Shown piece by piece: positions 47,816-59,808 of a stretch of DNA of 60,000 nt. Source of the stretch: Acanthaster planci (lineage: Eukaryota > Echinodermata > Asteroidea > Valvatida > Acanthasteridae); assembly GCF_001949145.1 (NCBI RefSeq), contig NW_019091364.1:1550516-1610515 (forward strand), given 5' to 3'. The notes under the pieces were generated by a model. It was not told where the DNA came from. It searched no databases and worked only from the letters and a program-made list of their open reading frames with translations. The position numbers were made by a program, and so were the translations under genes. The first letter of the stretch is position 1. Every line of letters begins with the position of its first letter.

Positions 47816-48010
47816 TCGAGCTGGACCAAGACACTGGCGCAATTTTCTTTGCAACGGGGGCTCCTTTGGTGTGAACTAAACTTTCGCCGGTTCACGATCG
47901 ACTATGAAATGCACACGTTACGGTCGCATCACTACCAACAAAGTGAACGCTCCCAACATATATGGCTCTTTTCAACCAACCGACGGGGTGGGTGCTTCTG
48001 CTCGAGGCAA
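47816..48010 (+). repeat. Dispersed repeat family 1, copy D
   Basis: TCGAGCTGGACCAAGACACT, GGCTCCTTTGGTG, GGTTCACGATCGACTATGAA and GCTTCTGCTCGAGGC place it in the same family as copies A-C. It abuts the TIR MITE at 47631-47807 almost directly. Confidence 0.85.
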
Positions 48011-48326
48011 ATACCGTACAGCTGTTGCTCTGAACGTTGGTAGGAATCGAGAGGACGATCCAGATTCCTAATGGCTCTTTCTGTTATCCATCCCTAATGC
48101 CTCCTTCACCGTATACATTAGAGGAATGAATGAGGAATTTGCTCAGCAGTTGTCCAGGTAACATCCAGCCTGGGGAATAATCTACGCTCAGATTTCTCCT
48201 GAATTCTGTTAGAGAAACGGACGTGCAAGGAGACGGTGAACTGAGGTCGTTGGTTAGCACGGAGACAGACGCCTAGCATGGAGACTAGTGTTCGGTTAAG
48301 TTGTGCAACGCTAAACTCGTGCTCGA

Positions 48327-49167
48327 NNNNNNNNNNNNNNNNNNNNNNNNNNNNNNNNNNNNNNNNNNNNNNNNNNNNNNNNNNNNNNNNNNNNNNNNNN
48401 NNNNNNNNNNNNNNNNNNNNNNNNNNNNNNNNNNNNNNNNNNNNNNNNNNNNNNNNNNNNNNNNNNNNNNNNNNNNNNNNNNNNNNNNNNNNNNNNNNNN
48501 NNNNNNNNNNNNNNNNNNNNNNNNNNNNNNNNNNNNNNNNNNNNNNNNNNNNNNNNNNNNNNNNNNNNNNNNNNNNNNNNNNNNNNNNNNNNNNNNNNNN
48601 NNNNNNNNNNNNNNNNNNNNNNNNNNNNNNNNNNNNNNNNNNNNNNNNNNNNNNNNNNNNNNNNNNNNNNNNNNNNNNNNNNNNNNNNNNNNNNNNNNNN
48701 NNNNNNNNNNNNNNNNNNNNNNNNNNNNNNNNNNNNNNNNNNNNNNNNNNNNNNNNNNNNNNNNNNNNNNNNNNNNNNNNNNNNNNNNNNNNNNNNNNNN
48801 NNNNNNNNNNNNNNNNNNNNNNNNNNNNNNNNNNNNNNNNNNNNNNNNNNNNNNNNNNNNNNNNNNNNNNNNNNNNNNNNNNNNNNNNNNNNNNNNNNNN
48901 NNNNNNNNNNNNNNNNNNNNNNNNNNNNNNNNNNNNNNNNNNNNNNNNNNNNNNNNNNNNNNNNNNNNNNNNNNNNNNNNNNNNNNNNNNNNNNNNNNNN
49001 NNNNNNNNNNNNNNNNNNNNNNNNNNNNNNNNNNNNNNNNNNNNNNNNNNNNNNNNNNNNNNNNNNNNNNNNNNNNNNNNNNNNNNNNNNNNNNNNNNNN
49101 NNNNNNNNNNNNNNNNNNNNNNNNNNNNNNNNNNNNNNNNNNNNNNNNNNNNNNNNNNNNNNNNNNN
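48327..49167. other. Assembly gap (841 N)
   Basis: Every base in this interval is N. Long frames spanning it are artefacts of translating N. On the left flank the minus strand reads RFSNRIQEKSERRLFPRLDV in an open frame with an acceptor-like TTTCTCTAACAG inside. This is too weak to call an exon. Confidence 0.99.
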
Positions 49168-49433
49168 ATGCACAAGCAAACACAATCCGATTTTTCCAGT
49201 GTATTCACAAACACAAGCCAGTGGTTTGACAGCAGACATGAGTCTGAGCGGACTTCGAAGCAAGTGCACATTAATTTCTCACCCGTCTACTCTGGTTATA
49301 TTTTATTTCTGATCGAATTAATGTCCAGCTACGATCAATGTTGTGTGTGGAATCCCTGCACGATATCACAGCAGCCTGAGCTCCCAGTGAGGACGACGGA
49401 CTCGAGAGGAAAGATCAATGAGTCGGTTCGGTA

Positions 49434-49600
49434 TTTCAAAATAGCAAAAATCATTCGGGAACAAAGCTCGCGCGCCATGTCCGTGTGGCCGGGGCCAGCA
49501 CAGTGAGCCATGCGCAGCAGACCTCGAATGCGCTTCCGAATGACCGTGGACGCGTGTTCAATGTGGGCATGCGCTGTTGGAATATCGAACTGGCTCAAGT
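49434..49600 (+). repeat. Dispersed repeat family 2, copy 3
   Basis: TTTCAAAATAGCAAAAATCA, CATTCGGGAACAAAGC, CCGAATGACCG, GGGCATGCGCTGTTGGAA and ACTGGCTCAA match copies at 10640 and 21710 in order. The opening word has mutated from GGTCATTCGG to AATCATTCGG. Confidence 0.82.
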
Positions 49601-52059
49601 TGGGTCATTTGAGGAAAATGCCATGCGTCTATTTCGCCAAAGGGAAACATTTCTATGGCTCGCATTCACGAAACAATTTACAGGAAAATAATAGAACAAT
49701 ACACGCCTATATATAGGCTACATGTAATTCAAAAAGCTTTAAATATGGAATAAAAAGAAAAAGAATATCGTGGTTACTGTCTGTTATCTTCAGGAAGATT
49801 CGATTCTTCTTAAACTAGACCTCTCTGTGAGCCTACAGGGTGAAGACCACTAATTCAAGTGAGAATTCGCATTAAAAGTGCCCCCACAGTATTTTTTGAA
49901 AAAAGAGATTGTTTGGCCCCAAAATGGTGAGATTGTGTAAATCGCTGCCAAGATGAACTCCCTGGGTCTTTGAGCTTTCATATGAGAGTAGAATAGCTAA
50001 AAAAACGGTTGAAATATGGCCTTAAGTGCCCGAGAAAGTTGAGGTTTGCCACTTAAAAATGGCTGCACTCGGACTTCGGAAAAATAACTTTTCGGGGGGT
50101 GATTTTGTTTTGTGGGAATAATTAAAAATGTAATTGGTTAACCCACGAAAAAAATTGAAAAGAAATTGAAAGATTAGGGACTAGACAATAATTTTATTTG
50201 TGTTTCTGAAATCTCATTGATGTTGGTGTGCATGCTATTGGGCCCTGAACAGTGCTGATTTTACACTGTTTTCAATGGGGCTTGAATTAGTGGACTGTAC
50301 CCTATACGCCCCAAATAAAACCATTCTATGCAGGATCACGATGGATGTCGTGATCGATTCCGATTGGTCGTTTTCAAATGTAAATCAAAGCAAAGTATCA
50401 AAAACGGGGACATGGACTGAACGTTTAGCATAAATCGCTATCCGGGTTCACCGCTCCAAAATAAATCGCACCCACTAATGCATTTTGGGGGTTATTAGCG
50501 GTACCTTGCCTCTTTTTAAATTTTATGTGATGCCACCACGGGAATGGCTGTCGACAGAGAGGACGTGCGTGAGTGTGCATTCAGTAACACTCCAAGTATC
50601 GACACGGAGCAGCAGGTACGAGCTATTTAGTGCGCGGGGGTAAGGCGGCTAGAATCCCGGCCGGTTAAGTGCGTCGTTAAGGTTTTGTGGGAATATCACT
50701 GATCGCCGTTCAATATATCAGGGGTATATTTACTATTCACTATGGAACTGGCGGATAACAAAACCTGGACCTTGTGTCCATAAGCAAGAGCAATTTCGTC
50801 AATTGTTTCTTTAACGCAAGAGTTTAATGCAACCTGAATTCAATGTTGAACGTTGACAATTTGTTAGTTACAATAGTATACATGTAGGGCTACTCCTTCA
50901 GGGTCCGAAAAAAAATACCGGCCAGGTCAGGTGACTTACAGGCTTTGCCAGCATGGCAACGGGTACACCCGTTTGAGTCCAGCTGCATGTAACAATTCAT
51001 TAGTTGGCAAGGCCACTGAAAAAGATGAGCACATATTTATCCCTTGAGAGTTTGTCATAAGTTACCATTTTAAGGTCGTGTACCCCACCCACCCCTCCAT
51101 CGTGCCATGACATACACGTGTAAGTGGAGCGTACGCTCTTGAATACCATCGAGCGTACACGTCATGCTCCAGTAAAGGAGCCGACAGGGTTTATGAGTAC
51201 TGGAAAACAGCGAGAAAACGACAAACAGAAAATTCGGAAAGACATCAACATTCCACCAACACATTGTGACGAGATACATGGATAAGATCGCCAAGGATTC
51301 TTATTCCTCCATGATAAAGCACACAACCGGAATAGTTCTTGCCCTGACTGGCAAAGCAATCCAATAGGTGTTTTGAGCGGGGCCGGGGTCCAGTTTAGTC
51401 AGGCTCGCTCCATTAAATTAGCAGCAATCACCACCCAGACGGATGATTTAGTCAGAGCCGAACCACAGATCCAATCCGCACTGCGGACCGTTCTCTCAAG
51501 CTCCCCTGTATCTTTCGCTCAATGTACGTCCACTCCACGCCCTCAATAATATAATTTACTTGCCTGCAGAGACACACAACAAACAAACAGCCCAATCTTG
51601 AAGCTCGACACCTCTCGGCTGAACCGATATCATTCACCCCTTCCCCCATTTCAATCATTTTGCGCTCCTTCAAGACAACTTTTCAGACAAGTCTACTTCA
51701 TCATGCCGTTGTGTTTGATGAATCACGATTCCACTTGCCTGCGACATTATATTTCCAGCCAATCGCGAAAATTGGTTCCCACTGCCACAAATATCAAATC
51801 TACCCGTCGCTTACGATTCTCCCTCGGCTGACGAAATCGATACTCTTTCTCAAATAATTGGAATAGTTTGTGACTTAGGTCCTTTCCCTTAAATTGAAGA
51901 AATAAGGTAAATGGGAAGGAAAGGGGCATTTGCTGGAGTAACTAAGGCACAAACAAACTGCCAAGAAGACAACAATGTTCGCAAAGAAGCTGCGTTCAAG
52001 TTTCCCTGATGGAGTGGGGGGGGGCGCTCCGTGAACAAACGATACCCAGGTCGGGCATT
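49601..52059. other. Non-coding stretch, nothing recognised
   Basis: AT-rich with G/C homopolymer runs. A sequence near 50938-50990 faintly resembles a B box. Frames are short and unsupported. Confidence 0.45.
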
Positions 52060-52064
52060 GAACT

Positions 52065-52130
52065 GACAAGTGTTCGAACCAGCGAGTTCGTTCAACTAGT
52101 TCGTCACAACGGCTAACCACTTCGTCTAAT
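52065..52130 (-). repeat. tRNA-like SINE head
   Basis: On the minus strand AGACGAAGTGGTTAGCCGTT (A-box-like GTGGTTAGCCG) is followed by GGTTCGAACAC (B-box-like) at 52070-52080, then a short body. The spacing fits a pol III promoter. The acceptor stem is missing, so it is a SINE fragment, not a tRNA gene. Confidence 0.5.
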
Positions 52131-53995
52131 AGATTTATTTTTCTTGACAGCTTTCCCTTTTCAAGTTCCCGGTATTTCGAGAGGAGCTAGACGCCGGCTG
52201 CTCACCCTCTCTACCCTCTCTCTGCCGAGTGACATCGACGAGGTAAATCCAATAAAACGCCCTAGTACGGAATGGACGGGACTTGACCTGTTTTCACCTC
52301 ACACCGTGCAAGGAAAGATCAATCCGCTGGGAGAAGAGATATCTTGACAGACCCCTGGTCCTGCTGGAAATTTGCACTGTACGGCACTCGTGGAGAGCAA
52401 CGCTGAATACCGTCTAACTCTTTGATCAATCCCGAGACAAGCCTCGTTTGATGAGTACCTCCAAGCGGGCTGTGTGCAGTTGCCCAGGGGACGACAAACG
52501 CGACACGTGATACCCCTTTGCATTTTCAGGTCGGTGGGTAGTTTGAGAAACGAGATTTGTGGTATGTTTTCACGGGTGTTCCATCGCCAGATGGCACGCA
52601 AAATCCGACTTCGTCATGAGGGAAGCGTGTATGAGACCAGGACTTCTTTATACAGCGTACCAAGCAGCAAAGTGCGTGGAACTACGAGAAATAACTGCAA
52701 AAGGGCCAAATATTTTTCTTCAAGATGTCATCAGCACGGTGTGATGTACCGTCTCTCTAAATGGGAAGCCGCAGAAGAGCAACACACAACAATGTGGCAG
52801 AGATATTCATGGGCAGAATTTTCTGAATTTCACAGCCTAATACCACGACACCACTCGCGAAGACACATTAAATCACCACCCTTCAACAGTGTTCGTTCAC
52901 AGCTCGCCGTCCGAGTCGCGATCATTCCAACCCCATGATACACAGCATCCACTAATAATGGGAAGCAAACGTATATGCGGGGAACCAATGGAAATGAAAG
53001 AGGCATTTTGGAAAACTTATACGCGCAGAAGAGGCGAAGCTCCCTTTTAATTGAGCGAGACCTCGCACACGTATAGACTAATCCGATTAGACGCCTTAAC
53101 TGCGGTGGCACCGCACTCACACGCACATGCTTCAGCTTGACGCGCGCGTGCGTTTGACAAATCACGACACCTTATTGGTCGAAGAGGCATGTAACGCGCG
53201 CGTACCACCTGTCCACGAGCATTGTGCCACTGCAGTAATGGCTTCTAATTCTGGTGGTCGAATTACACTATACTCATTCCCACTGCACTTCACGTTTTGC
53301 AATTGGTTCCTTGCCGTGTTCAAGGAACCATTACCGAGTACCAGCGCCAAGGGGTCTGTTATTGGCCTCCGTCATAATCATGCTTTTCCGAAATCGATAC
53401 GTCGAGGAAATCGTTTAAGCCTCTCCCAGGCCCAACGCACGATGTGAGTTAACAATGTGACAAACAAGAGCGCCAGATCGCAATTAACGAGCGCACTCGC
53501 CCTTTCTACCCTCCCCCGCGACGAGAAAAATGTACCCGGAGGTGGCATATCCCCCTTGACGAGGACTATCTTTCAAAGAGACGGGTAGGCATAAGAGACT
53601 TCCACCGGTCAGGTTCATGATGGATGGCCCGTCTTGTACGGTAATTGATCGCCTGTAGGTGCTGCTAATGACTTTATCATCGGGAACATCGGCCATAATC
53701 TCGAGCCGAGTGTAACGAGCTCATACGGGGAAACACCACTGGAAACGGAAAACATTCGTTTCATTCACGACTTTAAAAGTCGAAAGATAGTAACATCACG
53801 TGAAAAGCTGGTGGATCGTTCACTTCAGCATAGTGCGTTTACACCGATCCACATGAATTGTCACTCTAACTGGCTCCCTCCTCTGCGCTGGGCAAAATTG
53901 CTGACAGCAATTTCAGAGCTGTTCGTATATCAAACCACGATCTACGCCAAGCTGCTGAAGCCATTACAATGTCATTTTATCTCTGTCTGATCCAG
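52131..53995. other. Non-coding stretch with one long unassigned frame
   Basis: The plus frame 52474-52938 has 154 codons rich in Arg, Ser and His and no domain recognised. Overlapping frames on the other strand make it unconvincing. Confidence 0.35.
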
Positions 53996-54078
53996 ATGAT
54001 ATAAGCCCCTTTGATAAATGCCAGACGACATTATCATTCCGTGGAGGTAGAAATGATCACACGAGGCCGCTAAGCACT
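53996..54078 (+). CDS. Candidate small exon, product unrecognised
   Basis: An 83-nt plus-strand segment lies between a good acceptor (TTTTATCTCTGTCTGATCCAG) shortened here as CTCTGTCTGATCCAG and donor GTAAGT. It is open in one frame (2 nt plus 27 codons): DISPFDKCQTTLSFRGGRND then HTRPLST. It ends in phase 0, so it does not splice directly to the exon at 59809, which needs phase 1. Chance remains possible given its size. Confidence 0.22.
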
Positions 54079-54271
54079 GTAAGTTGGAGTACAAGAGAGA
54101 GAGGGGGGGCTTTTCTCATCAAAAATAGGCTCACAGACCGAAATGCCACATGAAGATTTGCTTTGACGACAATTCTCAGTAAAAGCCAACAGACTTATCA
54201 GTAATATCTCAAATAACAACGACATGGTATGAACCCACGGTTACACAAACTCAAAGCTCTAGCTGATGGGG

Positions 54272-54297
54272 TGAAGCGCCCACTAGAGGGCGCTTCA
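54272..54297. repeat. Perfect 10-bp hairpin TGAAGCGCCC/GGGCGCTTCA
   Basis: GC-rich arms with a 6-nt ACTAGA loop. No following T-run, so it is not a bacterial-type terminator. Function unknown. Confidence 0.7.
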
Positions 54298-54969
54298 GCT
54301 TGTATTTTCGAGACCCCACACGTTCACAGACATATAAACGCATACACCGCCAGTCTTTTTCAAAAGTACATGTATGGGCCATAGATGTCTTCCGATATCT
54401 ATGGTATGGAAAAACATTGGGCGAAACGATCGATGGCAGCGCGTTCAGTGCGCATTACGCTCAACGAACTTACATTGCCTGCATTTGTTTAAATGTGCTC
54501 CCAAAATACGTTCACTTTTTTGCTCTTCAGCATAGCTATCTCTTATTTTAAAATGTTGCAAACGCATCGTTTTAATCGACATAGGCCAGATTAAGTAAAT
54601 AGAGGATTGTTTTCATAATCGAAAAACGGCTTAATGGAATTTGGGGGCTGGAATTCTTCAACTGTGCGTAAATTCCCTATGCTGAGGAGTGAATTTGCCC
54701 AAAGTTTTGATTTTAGTCGGGCGCCGGGCAGATCACAGAATGCTCCCGTAGTTTTGAAAAGCTTCTGGTGGTCTATGCGTTTATATGTCTGTATTCGTTG
54801 TATGAGTTTTAGACAAACCACGCGTGTAGAGACTTATTAACTTGAAACAGACTTGAGCGCGGTAACTTTGGGGATCGTAGGCGCACGCGCCTGGCTCGTT
54901 CGACTCCCCATCTCTCCCTCTTCACATCCTACAAATATTTAGGCAGGGATGACCCCCGGGAAGTGAAAA

Positions 54970-55189
54970 TTTCATTGCACCGCATTGAAAACAAGAATAT
55001 CCCAGAGTGAGGCTTTCATTGCACTGGATTGAAAACAAGAATATCCCAGAGTGAGGCTTTCATTGCACTGGATTGAAAACAAGAATATCCCAGAGTGAGG
55101 CTTTCATTGCACCGGATTGAAAACAAGAATATCCCAGAGTGAGGCTTTCATTGCACTGGATTGAAAATAAGAATATCCCAGAGTGAGGC
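54970..55189. repeat. 44-bp tandem repeat, five units
   Basis: TTTCATTGCAC recurs at 54970, 55014, 55058, 55102 and 55146, exactly 44 bp apart. Units share AAAACAAGAATATCCCAGAG and differ by at most two bases (for example CACCGCATTG versus CACTGGATTG). A young minisatellite. Confidence 0.97.
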
Positions 55190-58100
55190 AGGCGCTTGGG
55201 GGTACCATAGAGCCAATCTGCGTCTCCCCCGCCCCCCCCCAAAAAAAGAGACAGACCTGCAAAAGCTATACCTGCACGCATCACGCTCACATGCATATGC
55301 ACCAAACTATAACAGTAATCAAGACGGATATAAGGACGGTAATATTCCCCTCCCCGCCCCCTTATTGAATTAAATTTTCATTTTCTTGAGAGCACCAATT
55401 AAGAAACACAATATGACTAGTCTCTGCACCGGCGTCCCAGTTGCTGTATTCGCATGATATGCCGCCCCATCCCTCGGTAGCGATCACGCCACATCGTGCC
55501 CAAAGGTGTGCAGACACCGTCGCGCGAAATTAAAAAGCCACCCCGATTCGGGACGCCGGTGCCATGAGGAATTAATTCAAGATGGGCAGCACTCGATAAG
55601 GGCAAAATTAATCGCAGTGGTAATGATTCCCACTTGTGCGTCAAGCAGACACTGTGGACGATCAGCTATAAGACAAAGAGGCTGTCAAGCGTCGTTTCTC
55701 TGCCCTTTTTTTTCGCTGGAGATTGAGAAATGATATGATCGGGTTGACGGGATGACGCTCATAATTGCAAGTCTCGACTGGTCAACAAACAAGCAGAATG
55801 TCCCCTCCGTCCATCCTCCACAGGTCGATCGATAGCCCAAATGTACACCTTCCCGCCAGTTTCTCAATTTTCGAAAGCGTTAGGCGATCCCTCCTCATGT
55901 GCTTTGCTGCAGGAGCAACACTCTATGGATACGTCCCGAAGTCCCGGCTGCGGATTATACAGATATACACGTCTATGGAAAACAGCCGTTCGTCGAGATC
56001 TACCATAGGCGCACGTGTTATTGCCGCCCACAGCCGCAGCTGCAGCCGGTCAACTTTTGAGACCTGGCTTCATTTCTCCTATAGCAGCATGTACACATCT
56101 GACAGTGGCAGATATGAGAACTCCCGTGGAAAGCTGGTTTTAGATTTACTTTCCAGACCTTGGGATGCGAGCTCATTTACTTAACGACCTTTAGAGTCCA
56201 TGCTTCATCGAAGACAGAAAACATGTGCCCCTTCATTTCGTCCACCCACGTCCCATGTCCCCCCCCCCGCTTCTTGTATCATCACCCGATCCCCTGCTCG
56301 AACCCTGTCCTTCCAGGTTCTATCCCTATAATACCCCGACCAAGGGATCCAGTAAATAAGACTGCCCAGCGGATCCCCTTAAGCCTTTTGTTTAGATTAC
56401 CATTATGTAGCTATCGTCCACGGGGGGCTCATTAACAGCTTAAGTGTACACAGCCCCGTCCCTGATCCCGCCGAGTCGGTTTACAATGGTCAGCCAAGGG
56501 TGTAAAACAGTTCTCAAAAAACAAACAGAATAAACATCGGAGCAACCGATATTCCTGAGAAAAGGCAGGGATCTAGCAGTTACTGGTCAACGCGGGCCAG
56601 CGGAGTAAGCCTACTTTTTAAAATGAATGGAGATGGCTGTTTCAAGCAAGCACAGAGTACGAAAGATACTTTTCACTTATCGCCGATCAAGTCCAAACAA
56701 AGCCTTTCAACAAACATCTTGAGAGGAACCCACGCACTTGCAGCTCCCCGCTCCCGGAAAAAAATCGCGACTGGAAATCCGTGGCGCACATTACTTGTTC
56801 AAACTGTTTTTTTTAATCCCGGGCCGAAAACTACTATCCAACGAAACCCTGCCAAGATCTTTCTCCGAAATTCAACGCTTAGCACTTACACTCTACCTTG
56901 AAGTAAACACCGTTTTCCGGATAGCTTTTAACGCTTCAGTTGTGACTTCAATAACCCTGTAATCCGAAACATTTTCCGCGAACATTTTCTTTGTCCCCCG
57001 GGGGGTTTGTCCATATCTCCGTCGACCTCGCCCTGCTCAGGCGTTGTTTTCTCGGTTCACCTGTAATCAAAATTGCCCAGTGGTTTCTCGGAAATAAATC
57101 AGATAACCTCCATTCGTTTATTCTTTGCTTTCCCACGGTAAAATATCTGTACTGTTGTCAAGCTGCCTTGAAGCCCTGCTTTAATTCAGAGAGGAATACG
57201 ATTAGTTTTGGAGGCTACTGGTTGATCTTCGAATGATTCTGCTTTTGCGACATTATCACTGAAACAAATCGTATTAAATTGACAATAAATACGATTTCTT
57301 CTAAACCAAACACCGGGAAAATGTAAGCTATCAAACACTTTTTGCACACTTTCCTGCTGTCAACGTGTTTCGATGCTAAACGTGTGAGAAATTTTGATGG
57401 ATAGTGTGTATAGCAATTGGACACTCATACTGGGGAATTGAAGTTGGACACCAAATGTTTACAAAGTGAGAGCAGTGAATACAAACAAAAGAACTAAATA
57501 CCCCCCCCAAATAACATGGATCCCGACAAAGCTAATCAAACACTGCTCCTATATAGATCCGAACTCCTATTTCACCCTAACCGTCTCCACAGAAACAAAC
57601 CTTATCTATGCAGTTCTTCATAAAACTGGCGCGATCGTGTTCCCTGGTGTCTCGCAAACGGCCTTACTTCGAACAACTCCAAGTTACCAGCCTGGCCCAC
57701 AGAAAATGTCAACATGTGTACACAAACGGAAGTGGAATTTGTATTTCACTCCTGTAATTACTATTGCGACTCGAAGGAACTGATGCCGCGATATTTCTGT
57801 TAACAAATTAATCAAGGCTTTCGCTTCACATCTTCACAAGTTGGATTAAGATGTCTCCACTTTCAAAGGGTAAAACCTTAAATAATAGGGGCCTATACCG
57901 CTACAGTTTTTCCAATTCGAACTTCCACACAGACCCTTAAAATCTTATCGAGTTTTGGGGCAATGCTAAATTAATTTCCATCATCGTGGCGTAAAATAAA
58001 ATGGGCTTTAAAAACCTGGAGGGTTTCTAAATATTGGAACTATCAGTGCAGTTAGGACGGTAGGGGAAGATAACCAACTGATAGAGTAAATGTGTATTGA

Positions 58101-58428
58101 TTCAGGGAGGGTTCCGTTTGGCCATGACACACATATCCCCATCACTGCCTACACCAGGGATTGGAACCAAACACCAAAATTTACACTACCTACAGACGTA
58201 TTTGTTTGCCTCCGCCAACATGCACGATCTGCTGACGCTAATTTTCCAATTTCACTTGGGAAACGCTTTCTCTTTTCAGCTTTCACACGGCTGCGTTATC
58301 GAAAGTTATCGGTAAAGCCTATTCATAAGATATCCAAACTGGACAAAAATTTTGGACTGATCTCCTTCGCCCGCACTGCTTTAGGGTTGAAAGATGAACT
58401 ACCAAAACTGTAGCGTGGAGCTAAACTA
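55190..58428. other. Non-coding stretch, nothing recognised
   Basis: Frames up to 139 codons (55765-56184 plus) are present without domains or splice support. A C9A7 junction lies at 55232-55247. Confidence 0.4.
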
Positions 58429-58453
58429 ATATCAATTTAACAAAATTGATATC
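58429..58453. repeat. Short palindrome ATATCAATTT/AAATTGATAT
   Basis: ATATCAATTTAACAAAATTGATAT forms a 10-bp inverted repeat. A second symmetric word GGTGTCAATTTAACACC lies about 90 bp downstream (near 58533). Both suggest small foldback elements. Confidence 0.6.
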
Positions 58454-58645
58454 TAGGCACCACATTCACTTAAACGACTGTGGTGGTGTTGCTTTAAATC
58501 TTAAACACAAACAGTGTTCTGAAAACACACGTGGTGTCAATTTAACACCGTATGGTGCAGTTGTGTTGTGTGTGTTCATCTGTTCTATAGAGCACAAAAT
58601 CAACTTAAAGAGTATCGAAACTATTGTGCCCATAGGTTTACAGTT

Positions 58646-58768
58646 ACTTCGCCCCATCCAGTCGCCCCTTTCCACGTCGCCCCTAACCATTTCGCCCCAT
58701 CCCACTTCGCCCGAAGTGGAAATGGGACGAAGTGGGGATGGGGCGAAGTGGTTAGGGGCGAAGTGGCC
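58646..58768. repeat. Foldback tract of CACTTCGCCCC words
   Basis: The left half repeats TTCGCCCC(AT)CC on the plus strand. The right half is its reverse complement (GGGGCGAAGTGG), giving a roughly 120-bp hairpin built from a 12-15-bp motif. It lies inside a 220-codon plus frame (58568-59230) that is probably a by-product. Confidence 0.8.
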
Positions 58769-59808
58769 GACACCCTGCTCATAAACATTTCTAAATTAAA
58801 GCGTAGGCCTACAGAAGCCCTACACATTAAACTACAGGCACGTCTTGGTTGCTTGAACGTGTTAACTTCCGGCCTGGCGGCAGGGAGCGCAATATATCCG
58901 TGGCCAAATCTGAAGATTTGCAGAAACCTCCAGGCGATTATGTCGAGGAAGCCCAATATGTGCATGCCACCTTGTACTACGAAACTTCATAACCCGATGG
59001 CTCTGCAATTGCATTTTCCCCATATTACGCTACATCACGCTGAGCGACAGCTGTTGCCAGTGCATCCCGATGGACCGAACAGCTCCTGCATAATATGCAC
59101 CAACGCCATGCATATACATGTATACTCAAACCTGCCTGTCTGTTTCTGGACACAATCTTGTGTGCGATTTCATGTTTCTTTACGTCCCTACTCTGAGCTC
59201 ACCGAGGATGATAATAGACTCCCCAGATAAGGAGGCGCTCCACAGCCGCCAATATTCCTCCTTCAAATATTTGTGTGGACTCAACGCTCATCGACTTGAA
59301 GAAACGCCGCTGATAATTGATAAGGTGAAAATGTCTCCGACGTAAGAAAAGGTTTGAGAAGAGACAGACTTGAAGTGAAAATTAATATCTATTATGGAGG
59401 GGATAGTACAGTAGTTCGTTCACATGGGGGGGTCCATCCTAACCCTTGCGGTAATAACTTCAAGGTTACTTGGTACACTACGCTCGTACTACCTACCACA
59501 GGAAGTACACAGTGTACATGTACATTCCGCTTGCAAACTACAGTACATGGGGAAATTCGCATTTAAACTATCCTTGCTTCTGTGTTCCCACGACAGTATA
59601 AGAACCTGTTTTGACACAGGCCATCCTCTTCAGTATGTGAAATTCTGTCAGAATTGTGTCTGACCAGAGAGTAATCAGTGGTCCTTGGGCTAGTAGCATT
59701 ACGTCGGTAGGGTGGGGGCACTAAACAATCAACCCTGACCCACCTTAAAAGCATCTCCTTGCCCCGAGCAACTCGGATTAATTCAAATCTCCGATATTTC
59801 TTTTCTAG
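58769..59808. other. Non-coding stretch upstream of the right-edge exon
   Basis: A plus-strand frame ends CGLNAHRLEETPLIIDK at AAG/GTGAAA near 59325 and might be an exon, but its donor is phase 0 and does not match the exon at 59809. No confident preceding exon is identified. Confidence 0.35.

Noticed and set aside
48118-49506. Very long frames (290-401 codons) on both strands across the gap
   Set aside because: They consist mostly of N translated as unknown residues. They carry no information.
50938-50995. B-box-like CCGTTTGAGTCC
   Set aside because: No A box at the right distance and no recognisable SINE body.
54853-54912. Possible tRNA or SINE (GTTCGACTCCC)
   Set aside because: The B-box match is imperfect, no acceptor stem pairs, and the A-box position is poor.
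58568-59230. Longest gap-free frame in the window (220 codons, plus)
   Set aside because: It runs through the CACTTCGCCCC foldback, has no domain, no signal and an overlapping minus frame. It is likely to be chance.
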